Origin: an uncultured Croceitalea sp.
Lineage (GTDB): Bacteria; Bacteroidota; Bacteroidia; Flavobacteriales; Flavobacteriaceae
DNA length: 40,189 bases
Direction: 5' to 3'
NCBI GenBank assembly: GCA_937959125.1
Contig: CALGQU010000087.1
Span: forward strand, 1-40,189
Shown: piece after piece, positions 1-9,302 of the stretch
Position numbering within the stretch: position 1 is the first letter of the stretch
Layout of the letters: each line of letters opens with the position of its first letter
The notes under the pieces: generated by a model
The model's database searches: none
What the model saw: the letters and a program-made list of their open reading frames with translations, nothing else
Told to the model about the DNA's origin: nothing
Program-made: the position numbers and the translations under genes

Positions 1-378
1 GCCATTGAAAAAGTATTGCATAGACTCCCGGAAAACCATAAATCCAAAACTGTGGAAGCTCCAGGTATGCTTTCCTCGCATTATGCACCGCATACATTGA
101 CCGTTTTAGCTACGGATGTTGAGCGAGCTTTACAAGACCACCTTGGGAAACGTGTAGGGCTTATCAGTTTTGAAAAACAGTACCAAAACAATCTTCCACG
201 TATTCAAAGGGAAATCGTATTGTCCAAGGATGGTTCTTTGGAAGAGGTGGCCCAAAAGTTGTACGCTGCCATGCATACCATGGATGGGCTGGAATTGGAT
301 GTTATCCTTATAGAAAAAGTACCGGAAACCGGTATAGGTAAAGCCATCAACGATCGTATCCAAAGATCTACGCAGTGA
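1..378 (+). CDS. Sua5/YciO/YrdC-family threonylcarbamoyl-AMP synthase, C-terminal part (5' truncated by window edge)
   Basis: Frame 1 is open from base 1 (AIEKVLHRLPENHKSKTVEAPGMLSSHYAPHTL); PGM..HYAP motif and following Sua5-type C-terminal domain. Confidence 0.85.
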   Translation, partial: AIEKVLHRLPENHKSKTVEAPGMLSSHYAPHTLTVLATDVERALQDHLGKRVGLISFEKQYQNNLPRIQREIVLSKDGSLEEVAQKLYAAMHTMDGLELDVILIEKVPETGIGKAINDRIQRSTQ

Positions 379-529
379 TACCAAATGATCCACAAATTGT
401 AGATTAATGTGAGTTCGATATAAAAAGAGTCATTTTAGATACGTAAAGGGTAATAAATACTAGTTGATGTCACTTCGTAGTCTAAAAATTATGCGGGACT
501 TATGTTAAACCATCTTTGACGGCTCCCAT

Positions 530-557
530 AAAAAAAGCCACGAGTCTCTCGTGGCTT
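530..557 (-). terminator. Intrinsic terminator downstream of prc
   Basis: AAGCCACGAG-TCT-CTCGTGGCTT perfect stem, A-run on + strand (T-run on - strand), just past the prc stop. Confidence 0.85.
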
Positions 558-580
558 GCTAATTCTATGATATTCCTTTT

Positions 581-2782
581 CTACCCTTTTACTCCGGCTA
601 GCGTACTGTTATGCTTTATCGTATTCAGTTTTAAATCCCGCAATACATTGATGGCCTCTTCAACATACACATCCTTGGCCAAATCATTATGCCATCTGTC
701 CCTTTTCTCGCGTAATACAGGGTCTTGGGTGAACAATTCTTGCTCATATTTTAAGGATTCAAAAGTTAATTTAGAGTCATAGTCCCTTAATTTTTTAAAG
801 TAATTGGAACGCTCTTTATTATTCTCTTGGGTTGTCTTATAATTTTCATAGTTAAGGGATACGGTAGTTTCATCTTGCTGATCCCGTAGCCATTTGGCGT
901 TTTCCTCAATCAATTTAATTTGGGGGTTACCCGCCATACGTTCCGTGCTTCTTTTAATGGTTTCTTCATAGTCAATATTACCGTTCCAAACCTCATAGTC
1001 CGCCGGGGTAATCTTATCCCATGCCAATGGGTTTTCTTGATCACGCTCGCCCAAATCAATATAGCTATAGCGATCCGGCACTACAATATCACTTTTTACA
1101 CCTTCCAATTGTGTGGAACCACCGTTGATGCGATAGAATTTCTGGGTCGTTAACTTAATGGCCCCCAAGTCGCCATGCTCGTTACTACGCACAATATTAT
1201 CCAAAGGAATAACATTTTGTACCGTTCCTTTTCCAAAGGTTTGCTTGCTTCCAATCACAACGGCCCTTTTATAATCTTGCATGGCCGCAGCCAATATTTC
1301 CGAAGCTGAAGCGGATAATTCGTTGACCAAGATGACCAATGGGCCATCCCATTGGATACGCTCGTCCTTATCTTCATGGATTTCTTTTCCTTGACCGGAA
1401 GAACGCACTTGGACCACGGGTCCGGACTTGATAAACAGTCCTGCCATTTCAACAACGGTCTTTAAAGATCCACCGCCGTTGTCCCTTAAATCCAAAATAA
1501 GGCCTTCTGCACCTGCCTCTTTTAAACGATCTACCTCTTTAGCAACATCCGTAGCGGCGTTACGTTCCGTATAGTCATCAAAATCCACATAGAATTTAGG
1601 AAGGTTGATCAGACCATACTTGTAATCATCTTTAATGACCGTGGCCGATTTTGCGTAGGATTCCTCCAATTCCACCACGTCCCTAGTAATGGACACGATA
1701 TCCGTTGTGCCATCTACTTTTCTAACGGTAAGGTTAACAATGGTTCCTTTGGGTCCTTTTATCAATTTGATGGCGTCATCCAAACGCATCCCTACAATAT
1801 TGATAGGCTCTTCCCCTTCTTGACCTACTTTTAAGATCTCATCACCTACTTCTAAACTCTTATCCCTCCAAACCGGTCCTCCAGAGATAATCTCTACAAT
1901 TTTGGCCCCTTCCGGCTTCTTTTGCAATCGAGCACCAATACCTTCAAACTTGCCACTCATGCTAATGTCAAATTTGTCTTTTTCATCGGGTGCAAAGTAA
2001 AAGGTGTGTGGGTCAAACTCGTCTACAATAGTATTGATATACTGTACAAACCAGTCCTTTCTTTCCAAATCGGCAACAAAATCAAAGAACTCGTCCAATG
2101 TGTTTTTGGTTGTTTTCCTGGCTTCTGCCTCAACCTCGGCCAAAGTCATATCCCGGAGTTCAATATCTGACTCGCTCAATTCCACCTCAACATCGGCACT
2201 TGCCAATTCTTCCCCTTTTACACCATCGCCACCGGCCATGGTCATGGCCTTTTTACGTATTTTTACCTTACCGTCGTAAACACCTAAGGCATTATATTTC
2301 AATTGTTTTCTCCAACGTTCCTTTAGTTCTTTTTTATTGGACGCGTAGGCTTCGTCCTTATAATCTATACGAATGCTTTCCTCTGTGGTATAATCAAAAG
2401 GTTTTTCAAGAACATCGGCATAAATCACCTTGGCTTCATCCATTCTTTTGATCAAACGCTGGTATACCAAATTAAAGAACGAAATGTCCGTGTTCTTTAT
2501 CTGGTCATCCAACTGGTATTTGAATTTTTCAAATTCTTTAATGTCGCTCTCCAAAAAGTATCTTTTGGTAGGATCTAGGATATCCAAGAAATCTTCATAT
2601 ATGTTCGCAGAAAATTTATCGTTGATATCTTTTGGCTCATAATGTCCTCGCTCCAAAACATAGGTAATAAGGTCTAATAGTAATTTATCCTTATCATCGG
2701 ATTCAAAGGATTTATTAGTAAAACTGCAAGAGGCAACAGCAAGTAGGATTACTAAAAGGCCCAATACAAAATTCTTCTTCAT
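581..2782 (-). CDS. prc: Carboxy-terminal processing (tail-specific) protease, S41 family, lipoprotein-like signal
   Basis: 733 aa; PDZ region, ELSASASEILAAAMQDYKRAVVIGSKQTFGKGTVQ Ser/Lys catalytic region; N-terminal signal with Cys. Confidence 0.93.
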   Translation of the reverse strand: MKKNFVLGLLVILLAVASCSFTNKSFESDDKDKLLLDLITYVLERGHYEPKDINDKFSANIYEDFLDILDPTKRYFLESDIKEFEKFKYQLDDQIKNTDISFFNLVYQRLIKRMDEAKVIYADVLEKPFDYTTEESIRIDYKDEAYASNKKELKERWRKQLKYNALGVYDGKVKIRKKAMTMAGGDGVKGEELASADVEVELSESDIELRDMTLAEVEAEARKTTKNTLDEFFDFVADLERKDWFVQYINTIVDEFDPHTFYFAPDEKDKFDISMSGKFEGIGARLQKKPEGAKIVEIISGGPVWRDKSLEVGDEILKVGQEGEEPINIVGMRLDDAIKLIKGPKGTIVNLTVRKVDGTTDIVSITRDVVELEESYAKSATVIKDDYKYGLINLPKFYVDFDDYTERNAATDVAKEVDRLKEAGAEGLILDLRDNGGGSLKTVVEMAGLFIKSGPVVQVRSSGQGKEIHEDKDERIQWDGPLVILVNELSASASEILAAAMQDYKRAVVIGSKQTFGKGTVQNVIPLDNIVRSNEHGDLGAIKLTTQKFYRINGGSTQLEGVKSDIVVPDRYSYIDLGERDQENPLAWDKITPADYEVWNGNIDYEETIKRSTERMAGNPQIKLIEENAKWLRDQQDETTVSLNYENYKTTQENNKERSNYFKKLRDYDSKLTFESLKYEQELFTQDPVLREKRDRWHNDLAKDVYVEEAINVLRDLKLNTIKHNSTLAGVKG

Positions 2783-2979
2783 AATATGGTTTTTGGGACT
2801 GGAAAAATATTTTCAACAGGGAACCTTTGTTCCCAACAGTCTGCTTAGTTTACGATATCAATTCCCTAAGATACTGAAAAAATCATGCCACAAATAGGAG
2901 CCTGATTTAATTTTTTGTTAAACGCCAACAACAGCGCATCGTAATGAAAAACGTATTTTTACCGTATTAATTATATAAA

Positions 2980-3759
2980 ATGCAAAAACCTCTGATCCTT
3001 GTAACAAATGATGATGGAATTACCGCGCCAGGCCTACGCTCCCTTATTCATTTTTTAAAGGATCTGGGGGAAGTCGTAGTCGTTGCCCCAGATAGTCCAC
3101 AGTCCGGAATGGGACACGCCATTACCATCAATAGCACCTTATATTCCAAGAAGGTAATCATTGATAAAGAAAAGGGGGCTCCCAATGAGTTTAGTTGCAG
3201 TGGTACCCCGGCAGATTGCGTAAAATTGGGGTTGCAAGAACTTTTGGACAGAAAACCGGATATTGTGGTCAGTGGGATCAACCACGGATCCAATGCCTCT
3301 ATCAACGTTATTTACTCCGGTACCATGAGTGCCGCCATTGAAGCGGGTATCGAAGGGATTCCCGCCATTGGTTTTTCACTATGTGATTATGGTTGGAACG
3401 CTAATTTTGAAGGGTGTAAAAAGGTAGTGCAAACTATTGTACGTGAGGCTTTGACCAATGGCATCCCCAGAGGAACCGTCCTCAACGTAAACATACCAAA
3501 AACAGATGGGGGTGACCCCAAGGGTATACGGGTATGCAGACAGGCAAGGGCCAATTGGAAAGAGGCATTTGATAAAAGGACCAGCCCCATGGGCAAAGAA
3601 TATTATTGGTTGACCGGGGAGTTTGAACTTTTGGACAAAGGGGAGGATACGGATATCCATGCATTGGACAACGGTTATGTATCCATAGTACCCACCCAAT
3701 TTGATCTTACCGCCCACCACACCATTCAAGAAGTAACTAATTGGAATTTAAATGAATAA
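2980..3759 (+). CDS. surE: 5'/3'-nucleotidase SurE
   Basis: LVTNDDGITAPGLRSL, VVAPDSPQSGMGHAIT, CSGTPADCVKLG, SGINHGSNASINVIYSGTMSAA motifs. Confidence 0.96.
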   Translation: MQKPLILVTNDDGITAPGLRSLIHFLKDLGEVVVVAPDSPQSGMGHAITINSTLYSKKVIIDKEKGAPNEFSCSGTPADCVKLGLQELLDRKPDIVVSGINHGSNASINVIYSGTMSAAIEAGIEGIPAIGFSLCDYGWNANFEGCKKVVQTIVREALTNGIPRGTVLNVNIPKTDGGDPKGIRVCRQARANWKEAFDKRTSPMGKEYYWLTGEFELLDKGEDTDIHALDNGYVSIVPTQFDLTAHHTIQEVTNWNLNE

Positions 3760-4039
3760 CACCAAGAAAGAAGTCATCATCGGTTTTTTAACAGGAATCA
3801 TTGCCAATACCGTGGGCACTTTGCTTTATATCCTCCTTTTTTCTGATTTGGGGATTGTAGAAACCTTTAAGGCTGCCGTTGCGCAAGAACATATAGGAAG
3901 TCTGTTGGCTTTAGGGGCCATTTTAAACTTGGTCGCATTCTTTGGGTTTCTAAAGTTGAAAAGGGATTTTAGGGCCCGTGGGGTGATGATCGCCACCCTC
4001 CTTACCGCACTGGTCATTCTGTATTATAAGGTGTTCTAG
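3752..4039 (+). CDS. Small multi-pass membrane protein of unknown function
   Basis: 95 aa, three hydrophobic segments, overlaps surE stop by 8 nt and lies 1 nt before lpxB. Confidence 0.8.
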   Translation: MNNTKKEVIIGFLTGIIANTVGTLLYILLFSDLGIVETFKAAVAQEHIGSLLALGAILNLVAFFGFLKLKRDFRARGVMIATLLTALVILYYKVF

Positions 4040-4040
4040 C

Positions 4041-5150
4041 ATGAAATATTATATCATTGCCGGGGAAGCTTCTGGGGACTTACACGGTTCCAATCTGATA
4101 AAGGAACTACAAAAACAGGACAAGAACGCCCATATTCGCTGTTGGGGCGGTGATTTAATGGAAGGAGCCGGTGGGGAACTTGCCAAACACTATAAGAGCA
4201 TGGCTTTTATGGGGTTTTTGGAAGTACTAAAGAACCTCCCAACCATTTTTTCCAACATCTCCTTTTGCAAAACGGACATCCAAGAATTTCAGCCAGATGT
4301 GCTCCTATTTATTGATTTTTCGGGATTTAACCTTAGAATCGCCAAATGGGCCAAAGCGCAAGGCTACCGCACCAACTATTATATTTCCCCACAGGTTTGG
4401 GCCTCAAGGGCAGGACGGGTCCAAAAAATAAAGAGGGATATCGATGCCATGTACGTTATTCTGCCTTTTGAAAAAGCATTTTATGCCAAATACGGTATGG
4501 AGGTGGACTTTGTTGGCCATCCGCTTTTAGATGCCATTGACAACGCTTCCCTGATCAAAGAAGAACATTTTAGAACGCAACACCAACTACATCCGTCAAA
4601 ACCTATTGTGGCACTCTTACCCGGAAGTCGAAAGCAAGAAGTCCAAAAAATGTTGGCCATTATGCTATCCATTACCCCCGGGTTTGGCAACTTTCAATTT
4701 GTAATTGCGGGGGCACCCAGTTTAGATCAAGAATTTTATGCCCCTTTTCTTAAAGAAAAGGGTGTGGGTTTTGTAAACAATCAAACGTATTCACTTTTGC
4801 AGCACTCCCATGCCGCACTGGTGACCAGCGGCACTGCAACCTTGGAAACGGCACTGTTCAAGGTTCCGCAAGTGGTCTGCTATAAAGGCAATTGGATTTC
4901 TTACCAAATTGCAAAACGCATTATCACCTTAAAGTTCATTTCCCTGGTCAACCTGATTATGGATAAAGAAGTAGTCAAGGAACTTATACAAGCGGAATTG
5001 ACACCTAAAAACCTAGCCCTGGAATTCCAAAAAATAGTGAAGGGCGATCAACGCGAGCAAATCTTAAAGGATTATGACCAATTGGCGCAAAAATTGGGCG
5101 GAATTGGTGCCAGCAAGAAGGCCGCCAAACTGATCGTAGAAAATTTGTAA
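4041..5150 (+). CDS. lpxB: Lipid-A-disaccharide synthase
   Basis: MKYYIIAGEASGDLHGSNL; FIDFSGFNLRIAKWAK; YYISPQVWASRAGRVQKI; VALLPGSRKQEV; SGTATLE. Confidence 0.96.
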   Translation: MKYYIIAGEASGDLHGSNLIKELQKQDKNAHIRCWGGDLMEGAGGELAKHYKSMAFMGFLEVLKNLPTIFSNISFCKTDIQEFQPDVLLFIDFSGFNLRIAKWAKAQGYRTNYYISPQVWASRAGRVQKIKRDIDAMYVILPFEKAFYAKYGMEVDFVGHPLLDAIDNASLIKEEHFRTQHQLHPSKPIVALLPGSRKQEVQKMLAIMLSITPGFGNFQFVIAGAPSLDQEFYAPFLKEKGVGFVNNQTYSLLQHSHAALVTSGTATLETALFKVPQVVCYKGNWISYQIAKRIITLKFISLVNLIMDKEVVKELIQAELTPKNLALEFQKIVKGDQREQILKDYDQLAQKLGGIGASKKAAKLIVENL

Positions 5151-5182
5151 TTTTAGGTCCCAAGAAAAAGCCGCATTCTTGG

Positions 5183-5725
5183 ATGTATAGAAAATCGTTA
5201 GTTTTTGTTTTCATTATGTTACTTTCTGGTTGTATTGCCAAAAAGAAAACCACCTATAGTAAATCGAGGACCGTTACCGTAAACGCCTCTGATTCCAAGA
5301 AACGGAAAACCAAAAGGACCAAAAAAGCAGTAGCAGAAAATGATACCGCGGATAAGGTGGTCCATAGTGCCTTACGGTTTACTGGAGTCAAATACCGGTA
5401 TGGGGGCACCAATAAAAAGGGTATGGACTGTTCTGGCCTCATTTATGTTGCCCTGCAAGAAAACGACATCCTTTTTCCAAGGGTTTCCCATCAAATGGCC
5501 AATGAGGGCAAACGCATTCGACTGAACGAAGCCCAAAAAGGGGATCTCTTATTTTTTAAGACCCGTAAAAAAGGGAAAAACATCAATCATGTGGGGTTGA
5601 TCGTGGACATCGATGGGGATGACGTCAAGTTTATCCATTCCACCACGTCACGGGGCGTTATTGTTTCTTCCCTGCGGGAAGGCTACTGGAACTCCGCTTT
5701 TGTAAAAGCAACCCGAATCCTATAA
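5183..5725 (+). CDS. C40 family (NlpC/P60) peptidase lipoprotein
   Basis: Lipobox (LLSGC), GTNKKGMDCSGLIYVAL (catalytic Cys), GDLLFFKT, INHVGLIV (His). Confidence 0.92.
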   Translation: MYRKSLVFVFIMLLSGCIAKKKTTYSKSRTVTVNASDSKKRKTKRTKKAVAENDTADKVVHSALRFTGVKYRYGGTNKKGMDCSGLIYVALQENDILFPRVSHQMANEGKRIRLNEAQKGDLLFFKTRKKGKNINHVGLIVDIDGDDVKFIHSTTSRGVIVSSLREGYWNSAFVKATRIL

Positions 5726-7746
5726 TGCCGTTTTTCCAACTTGTTTCGGTCAAACTATCCTTAGGTTTGGTCCTTGGCATTCTCATTGGGTATTATTTTG
5801 AACCTTCCCTACTCCTTTCAAGTGTCTTATTAGCTACTTGTTTCATCGGTTTGTTTCTTGTCTATCGGCTACGAATCAAGATCAATGAATCCCTTTTCGG
5901 AATAACGTCAGCTTGTACCACGGTCGCTTTGGGCATCTTTATTATAGTGCTATCCAACCCTAAAAATCAATCCAACCATTATACACATGCCCCAATAACT
6001 ACGGAAGCTACCTTTAGTTTACGTATTACTGAAGTACTAAAACCTACGCAGTTTACCCAGCGCTATATCGCCAATGTGCAAATGCTGGATTCCAATCGCG
6101 TCTCTGGAAAACTATTGCTGCGTGTCCCAAAAGATAGCATAGTACCATCTTTAGCCGTAGATGATACGGTGATAGGTTACGGAAAAATGGAAGAAATTCC
6201 GGCTGCTTTAAATCCTCATCAATTTGATTATGGGGATTATATGAAAAAGCAAGGGATCCAACATCAACTCTATTTTGATCATCAAGACTACATCCGTATC
6301 AAAACGGATTCCAAAAGCTTAAAAGGCATGGCTTACAGGTTTAGGGAGCTTTGCATTGAAAAACTTAAGGAATATCCTTTTGGCAAGGACGAGTTGAGTG
6401 TACTAGAGGCCATTCTATTGGGACAACGCAATGACCTTTCTAGTAGCACCTACGACAATTACAAAGATGCCGGTGCTGTGCATATTTTAGCGGTTTCCGG
6501 ATTACATGTTGGTATTGTACTCCTTATCCTGCAATTTTTATTGGCACCCTTAAGACGATGGAAACATGGACAACAGATCCAACTGTTTCTAATTTTGCTA
6601 TTGCTTTGGGGTTTTGCCTTTATTGCGGGCCTCTCCCCTTCCATTGTACGGGCAGTTACCATGTTTTCCTTTGTTTCGTATGGCTTGTATTTAAAGCGAC
6701 CTACCCATCCGTTGAATACCATTGCGCTATCCTTTTTCTTCCTATTGCTGGTAAAACCCCTGTACCTGTTTGAGGTAGGTTTTCAGATGAGTTATGCAGC
6801 GGTATTCTCCATTGTATGGTTGTATCCCAAATTACAACGGTTCTGGAACCCCCAAAATTTCTTCCTCAGGAAAACGTGGCAGTTGTTGACAGTAAGTTTC
6901 ACCGCCCAACTTGGTGTTTTGCCCATTAGCCTTTTTTACTTTCATCAATTTCCCGGACTATTCTTTGTTTCCAACCTTATCATTGTCCCCTTTTTAGGAA
7001 TTCTATTGGGTACGGGAATCTTGGTGATACTACTTGCGCTTATTGGGGTTTTGCCCCAATTCCTTGCTATAAGCTATAATTCCGCTATTACCTGGATGAA
7101 CCAAACTGTGGGTTGGGTGGCCCAACAGGAATCTTTTTTATTCCGGGATGTTTCCTTTGATGGCGTACAACTCCTATTAAGTTATATGCTTATTCTTGGT
7201 TTAGTCTTTGTTTGCATCAAACCCAAGTTCCAACGAATCTCTTGGGCCTTGCTATCGGTCCTCTTATTACAAGGCTATACCATTTTCCAACTAAGACATG
7301 TAAACAATAAGGAACAGTTGATCATTGCCCATCAAACTGCAAATACCATTATTTTACATCAGAATGGGAACCAACTACAGGTGCTTCATAAGAATGAAAG
7401 AGGCTTGGATTACCTTCTTCCCAATTTTGCGGTTTCAGAGCGTATCGGCTCCGTTGCATTTAGCGGATTGTCCCATAGCTACCAAATTGCCCATAAAAGC
7501 TTTTTCATTGTGGATAGTTCAGCAATATATCCAAACAAAACTGTGGATTATCTTTTGCTTACCCAATCCCCAAAGCTAAATCTAGAACGTCTTTTGGATT
7601 CCATCTCCGTAGGACAGGTTTTGGTGGATGGTAGCAACTACAAAAGCAGTGTAGCATTATGGAAAACTACTTGTAAAGAAAAAGAAATCCCTTTTCACTA
7701 TACTGGTGAAAAGGGAGCTTTTTATTTTGATTTAGAACACTACTAA
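5725..7746 (+). CDS. comEC: ComEC/Rec2-family competence protein
   Basis: 673 aa multi-pass; EAILLGQRNDLS, HILAVSGLHVGIV, GLSPSIVRAVTM, typical ComEC competence-domain motifs. Confidence 0.93.
   Translation: MPFFQLVSVKLSLGLVLGILIGYYFEPSLLLSSVLLATCFIGLFLVYRLRIKINESLFGITSACTTVALGIFIIVLSNPKNQSNHYTHAPITTEATFSLRITEVLKPTQFTQRYIANVQMLDSNRVSGKLLLRVPKDSIVPSLAVDDTVIGYGKMEEIPAALNPHQFDYGDYMKKQGIQHQLYFDHQDYIRIKTDSKSLKGMAYRFRELCIEKLKEYPFGKDELSVLEAILLGQRNDLSSSTYDNYKDAGAVHILAVSGLHVGIVLLILQFLLAPLRRWKHGQQIQLFLILLLLWGFAFIAGLSPSIVRAVTMFSFVSYGLYLKRPTHPLNTIALSFFFLLLVKPLYLFEVGFQMSYAAVFSIVWLYPKLQRFWNPQNFFLRKTWQLLTVSFTAQLGVLPISLFYFHQFPGLFFVSNLIIVPFLGILLGTGILVILLALIGVLPQFLAISYNSAITWMNQTVGWVAQQESFLFRDVSFDGVQLLLSYMLILGLVFVCIKPKFQRISWALLSVLLLQGYTIFQLRHVNNKEQLIIAHQTANTIILHQNGNQLQVLHKNERGLDYLLPNFAVSERIGSVAFSGLSHSYQIAHKSFFIVDSSAIYPNKTVDYLLLTQSPKLNLERLLDSISVGQVLVDGSNYKSSVALWKTTCKEKEIPFHYTGEKGAFYFDLEHY
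7689..7728 (+). terminator. Terminator-like hairpin inside the 3' coding end of comEC
   Basis: CCCTTTTCAC-TATACTG-GTGAAAAGGG perfect 10-bp stem followed by AGCTTTTTATTTT. Confidence 0.75.
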
Positions 7747-9275
7747 TGTACGTTGCCCATCAATTTCTTGATTAAAGGAGAGGCCAAAAGTACTATTAAC
7801 CCTGCTCCTATGGAGTAATACGCAATTAGCTCAAAACCGTCTGTATATACCGCTAAAGTTTCAAAGCCTCCAACATTCTTATCGGTACTTTCGATGGCCA
7901 ATTGTTTCCCTATAAAACCAACTACTTGAAAAGCAAAAGCTGAGGACAAAAACCAAACGCCCATCATAAAAGCAACAATACGTATTGGGGAAAGGTCGGT
8001 TATTTTTGAGAGTCCCACCGGGGACATGAACAATTCACCAACAGAGAGTAAAAAATACATTAACAGGAGGTATGCAAAGGGAACCAGCCCATTCTCGTTA
8101 GCGCTATTTCCACTTATGGCAAGAATATAAAAACTTATTCCCGCGAACAACAGACCCAATCCAAATTTGTAGGGTGTTCTAGGATTTTTTCCACTTTTAG
8201 ATAAACGTGTCCACATCATGGAAATTGGAATGGCCAAAATAATGATCCACATGGAGTTAAGTGAATTTGTTTGGGCAGCCGTCATTATACCGTCCAAAGA
8301 AACGTTACGGGAAGCAAAAAGCGTGATAACGCTTCCGGACAACTCGTGAAAACCCCAAAATATGGTCATAAAGAAAGTTATCAAAACGGCAACAAAAAGC
8401 TTCTTCCGTTCGTCCAATGTGGCCTTGAACATGATGTAAGCCAAATAGGCCAATACGGCAATCCCGATAAACTTAAAGATTACATTGACGATGTTCTGAT
8501 CGGCAAACAATCCATCAGTGGCCACTGCTTTATACGAAGACAATAAATATGCGATAACCGGTGCGGAAAGAACCGCCAAAACGGGTACTAAAATTCCTTG
8601 TTTTATACCCATAACCGTTTTATGGATATTCCCATTTTCCGGCGGCAACCCTTTATCTCCAAACACCCCTTTTTTAATACCGCTCCAGAAAAAAATTAGT
8701 CCCGTAAGCATTCCTATTCCTGCAAGGCCAAATCCGTAGTGCCAGCCATAAGCGGCAGCCAACCAACCGCATAACAATGGGGCGACCCAACCTCCAATAT
8801 TGATACCCATATAAAAAATGGTGAATCCAGAGTCCTTTTTTGGATCTCCTTTTTCATATAAGGTTCCAACAAATGTGGAAATATTGGGCTTAAAAAAACC
8901 GTTGCCAACAATGATCAAAGAGAGTGCCAAAAAGAAAGCAATGTCATTTTCTATTGCCAATACAAAGTGGCCCAAGGCCATTAAAATACCTCCTAAGAAT
9001 ACCGAATTTCGCATTCCTAAAATAGCATCGGAAATCCTGCCACCAATTACGGTAGATGCATACACCAAAGAACCATAAGAAGCATATACCGCCGCTGTTG
9101 CATAATCCCTTTCCGCCAAAGCCTCAAAAATCACATTGACCATATACAGGGTCAATAAGGCGCGCATTCCATAAAAGCTAAAGCGCTCCCATAACTCGGC
9201 GAAGAATAAATAAAATAAGCCTTGTGGATGTCCTAAAATCTGTTTCTCACTGGCTGGTTTGATCACATCTGACAT
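7743..9275 (-). CDS. Proton-dependent oligopeptide (POT/PTR) MFS transporter
   Basis: ELWERFSFYGMRALLTLYM, NIGGWVAPLLCGWLA; 510 aa, about 12 or more TM segments. Confidence 0.93.
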   Translation of the reverse strand: MSDVIKPASEKQILGHPQGLFYLFFAELWERFSFYGMRALLTLYMVNVIFEALAERDYATAAVYASYGSLVYASTVIGGRISDAILGMRNSVFLGGILMALGHFVLAIENDIAFFLALSLIIVGNGFFKPNISTFVGTLYEKGDPKKDSGFTIFYMGINIGGWVAPLLCGWLAAAYGWHYGFGLAGIGMLTGLIFFWSGIKKGVFGDKGLPPENGNIHKTVMGIKQGILVPVLAVLSAPVIAYLLSSYKAVATDGLFADQNIVNVIFKFIGIAVLAYLAYIMFKATLDERKKLFVAVLITFFMTIFWGFHELSGSVITLFASRNVSLDGIMTAAQTNSLNSMWIIILAIPISMMWTRLSKSGKNPRTPYKFGLGLLFAGISFYILAISGNSANENGLVPFAYLLLMYFLLSVGELFMSPVGLSKITDLSPIRIVAFMMGVWFLSSAFAFQVVGFIGKQLAIESTDKNVGGFETLAVYTDGFELIAYYSIGAGLIVLLASPLIKKLMGNVH

Positions 9276-9302
9276 ATATTTTGAGTTTAGTTAGTTTGGT
9301 TT

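Noticed and set aside
2004-2451. Antisense ORFs opposite prc (91-117 aa)
   Set aside because: Low-complexity translations lying inside a strongly supported CDS; typical shadow ORFs.
2911-2962. surE promoter (TTTG ... TATTTTTA)
   Set aside because: Spacing between boxes is too long for the Bacteroidota -33/-7 pattern and the -7 box is imperfect.
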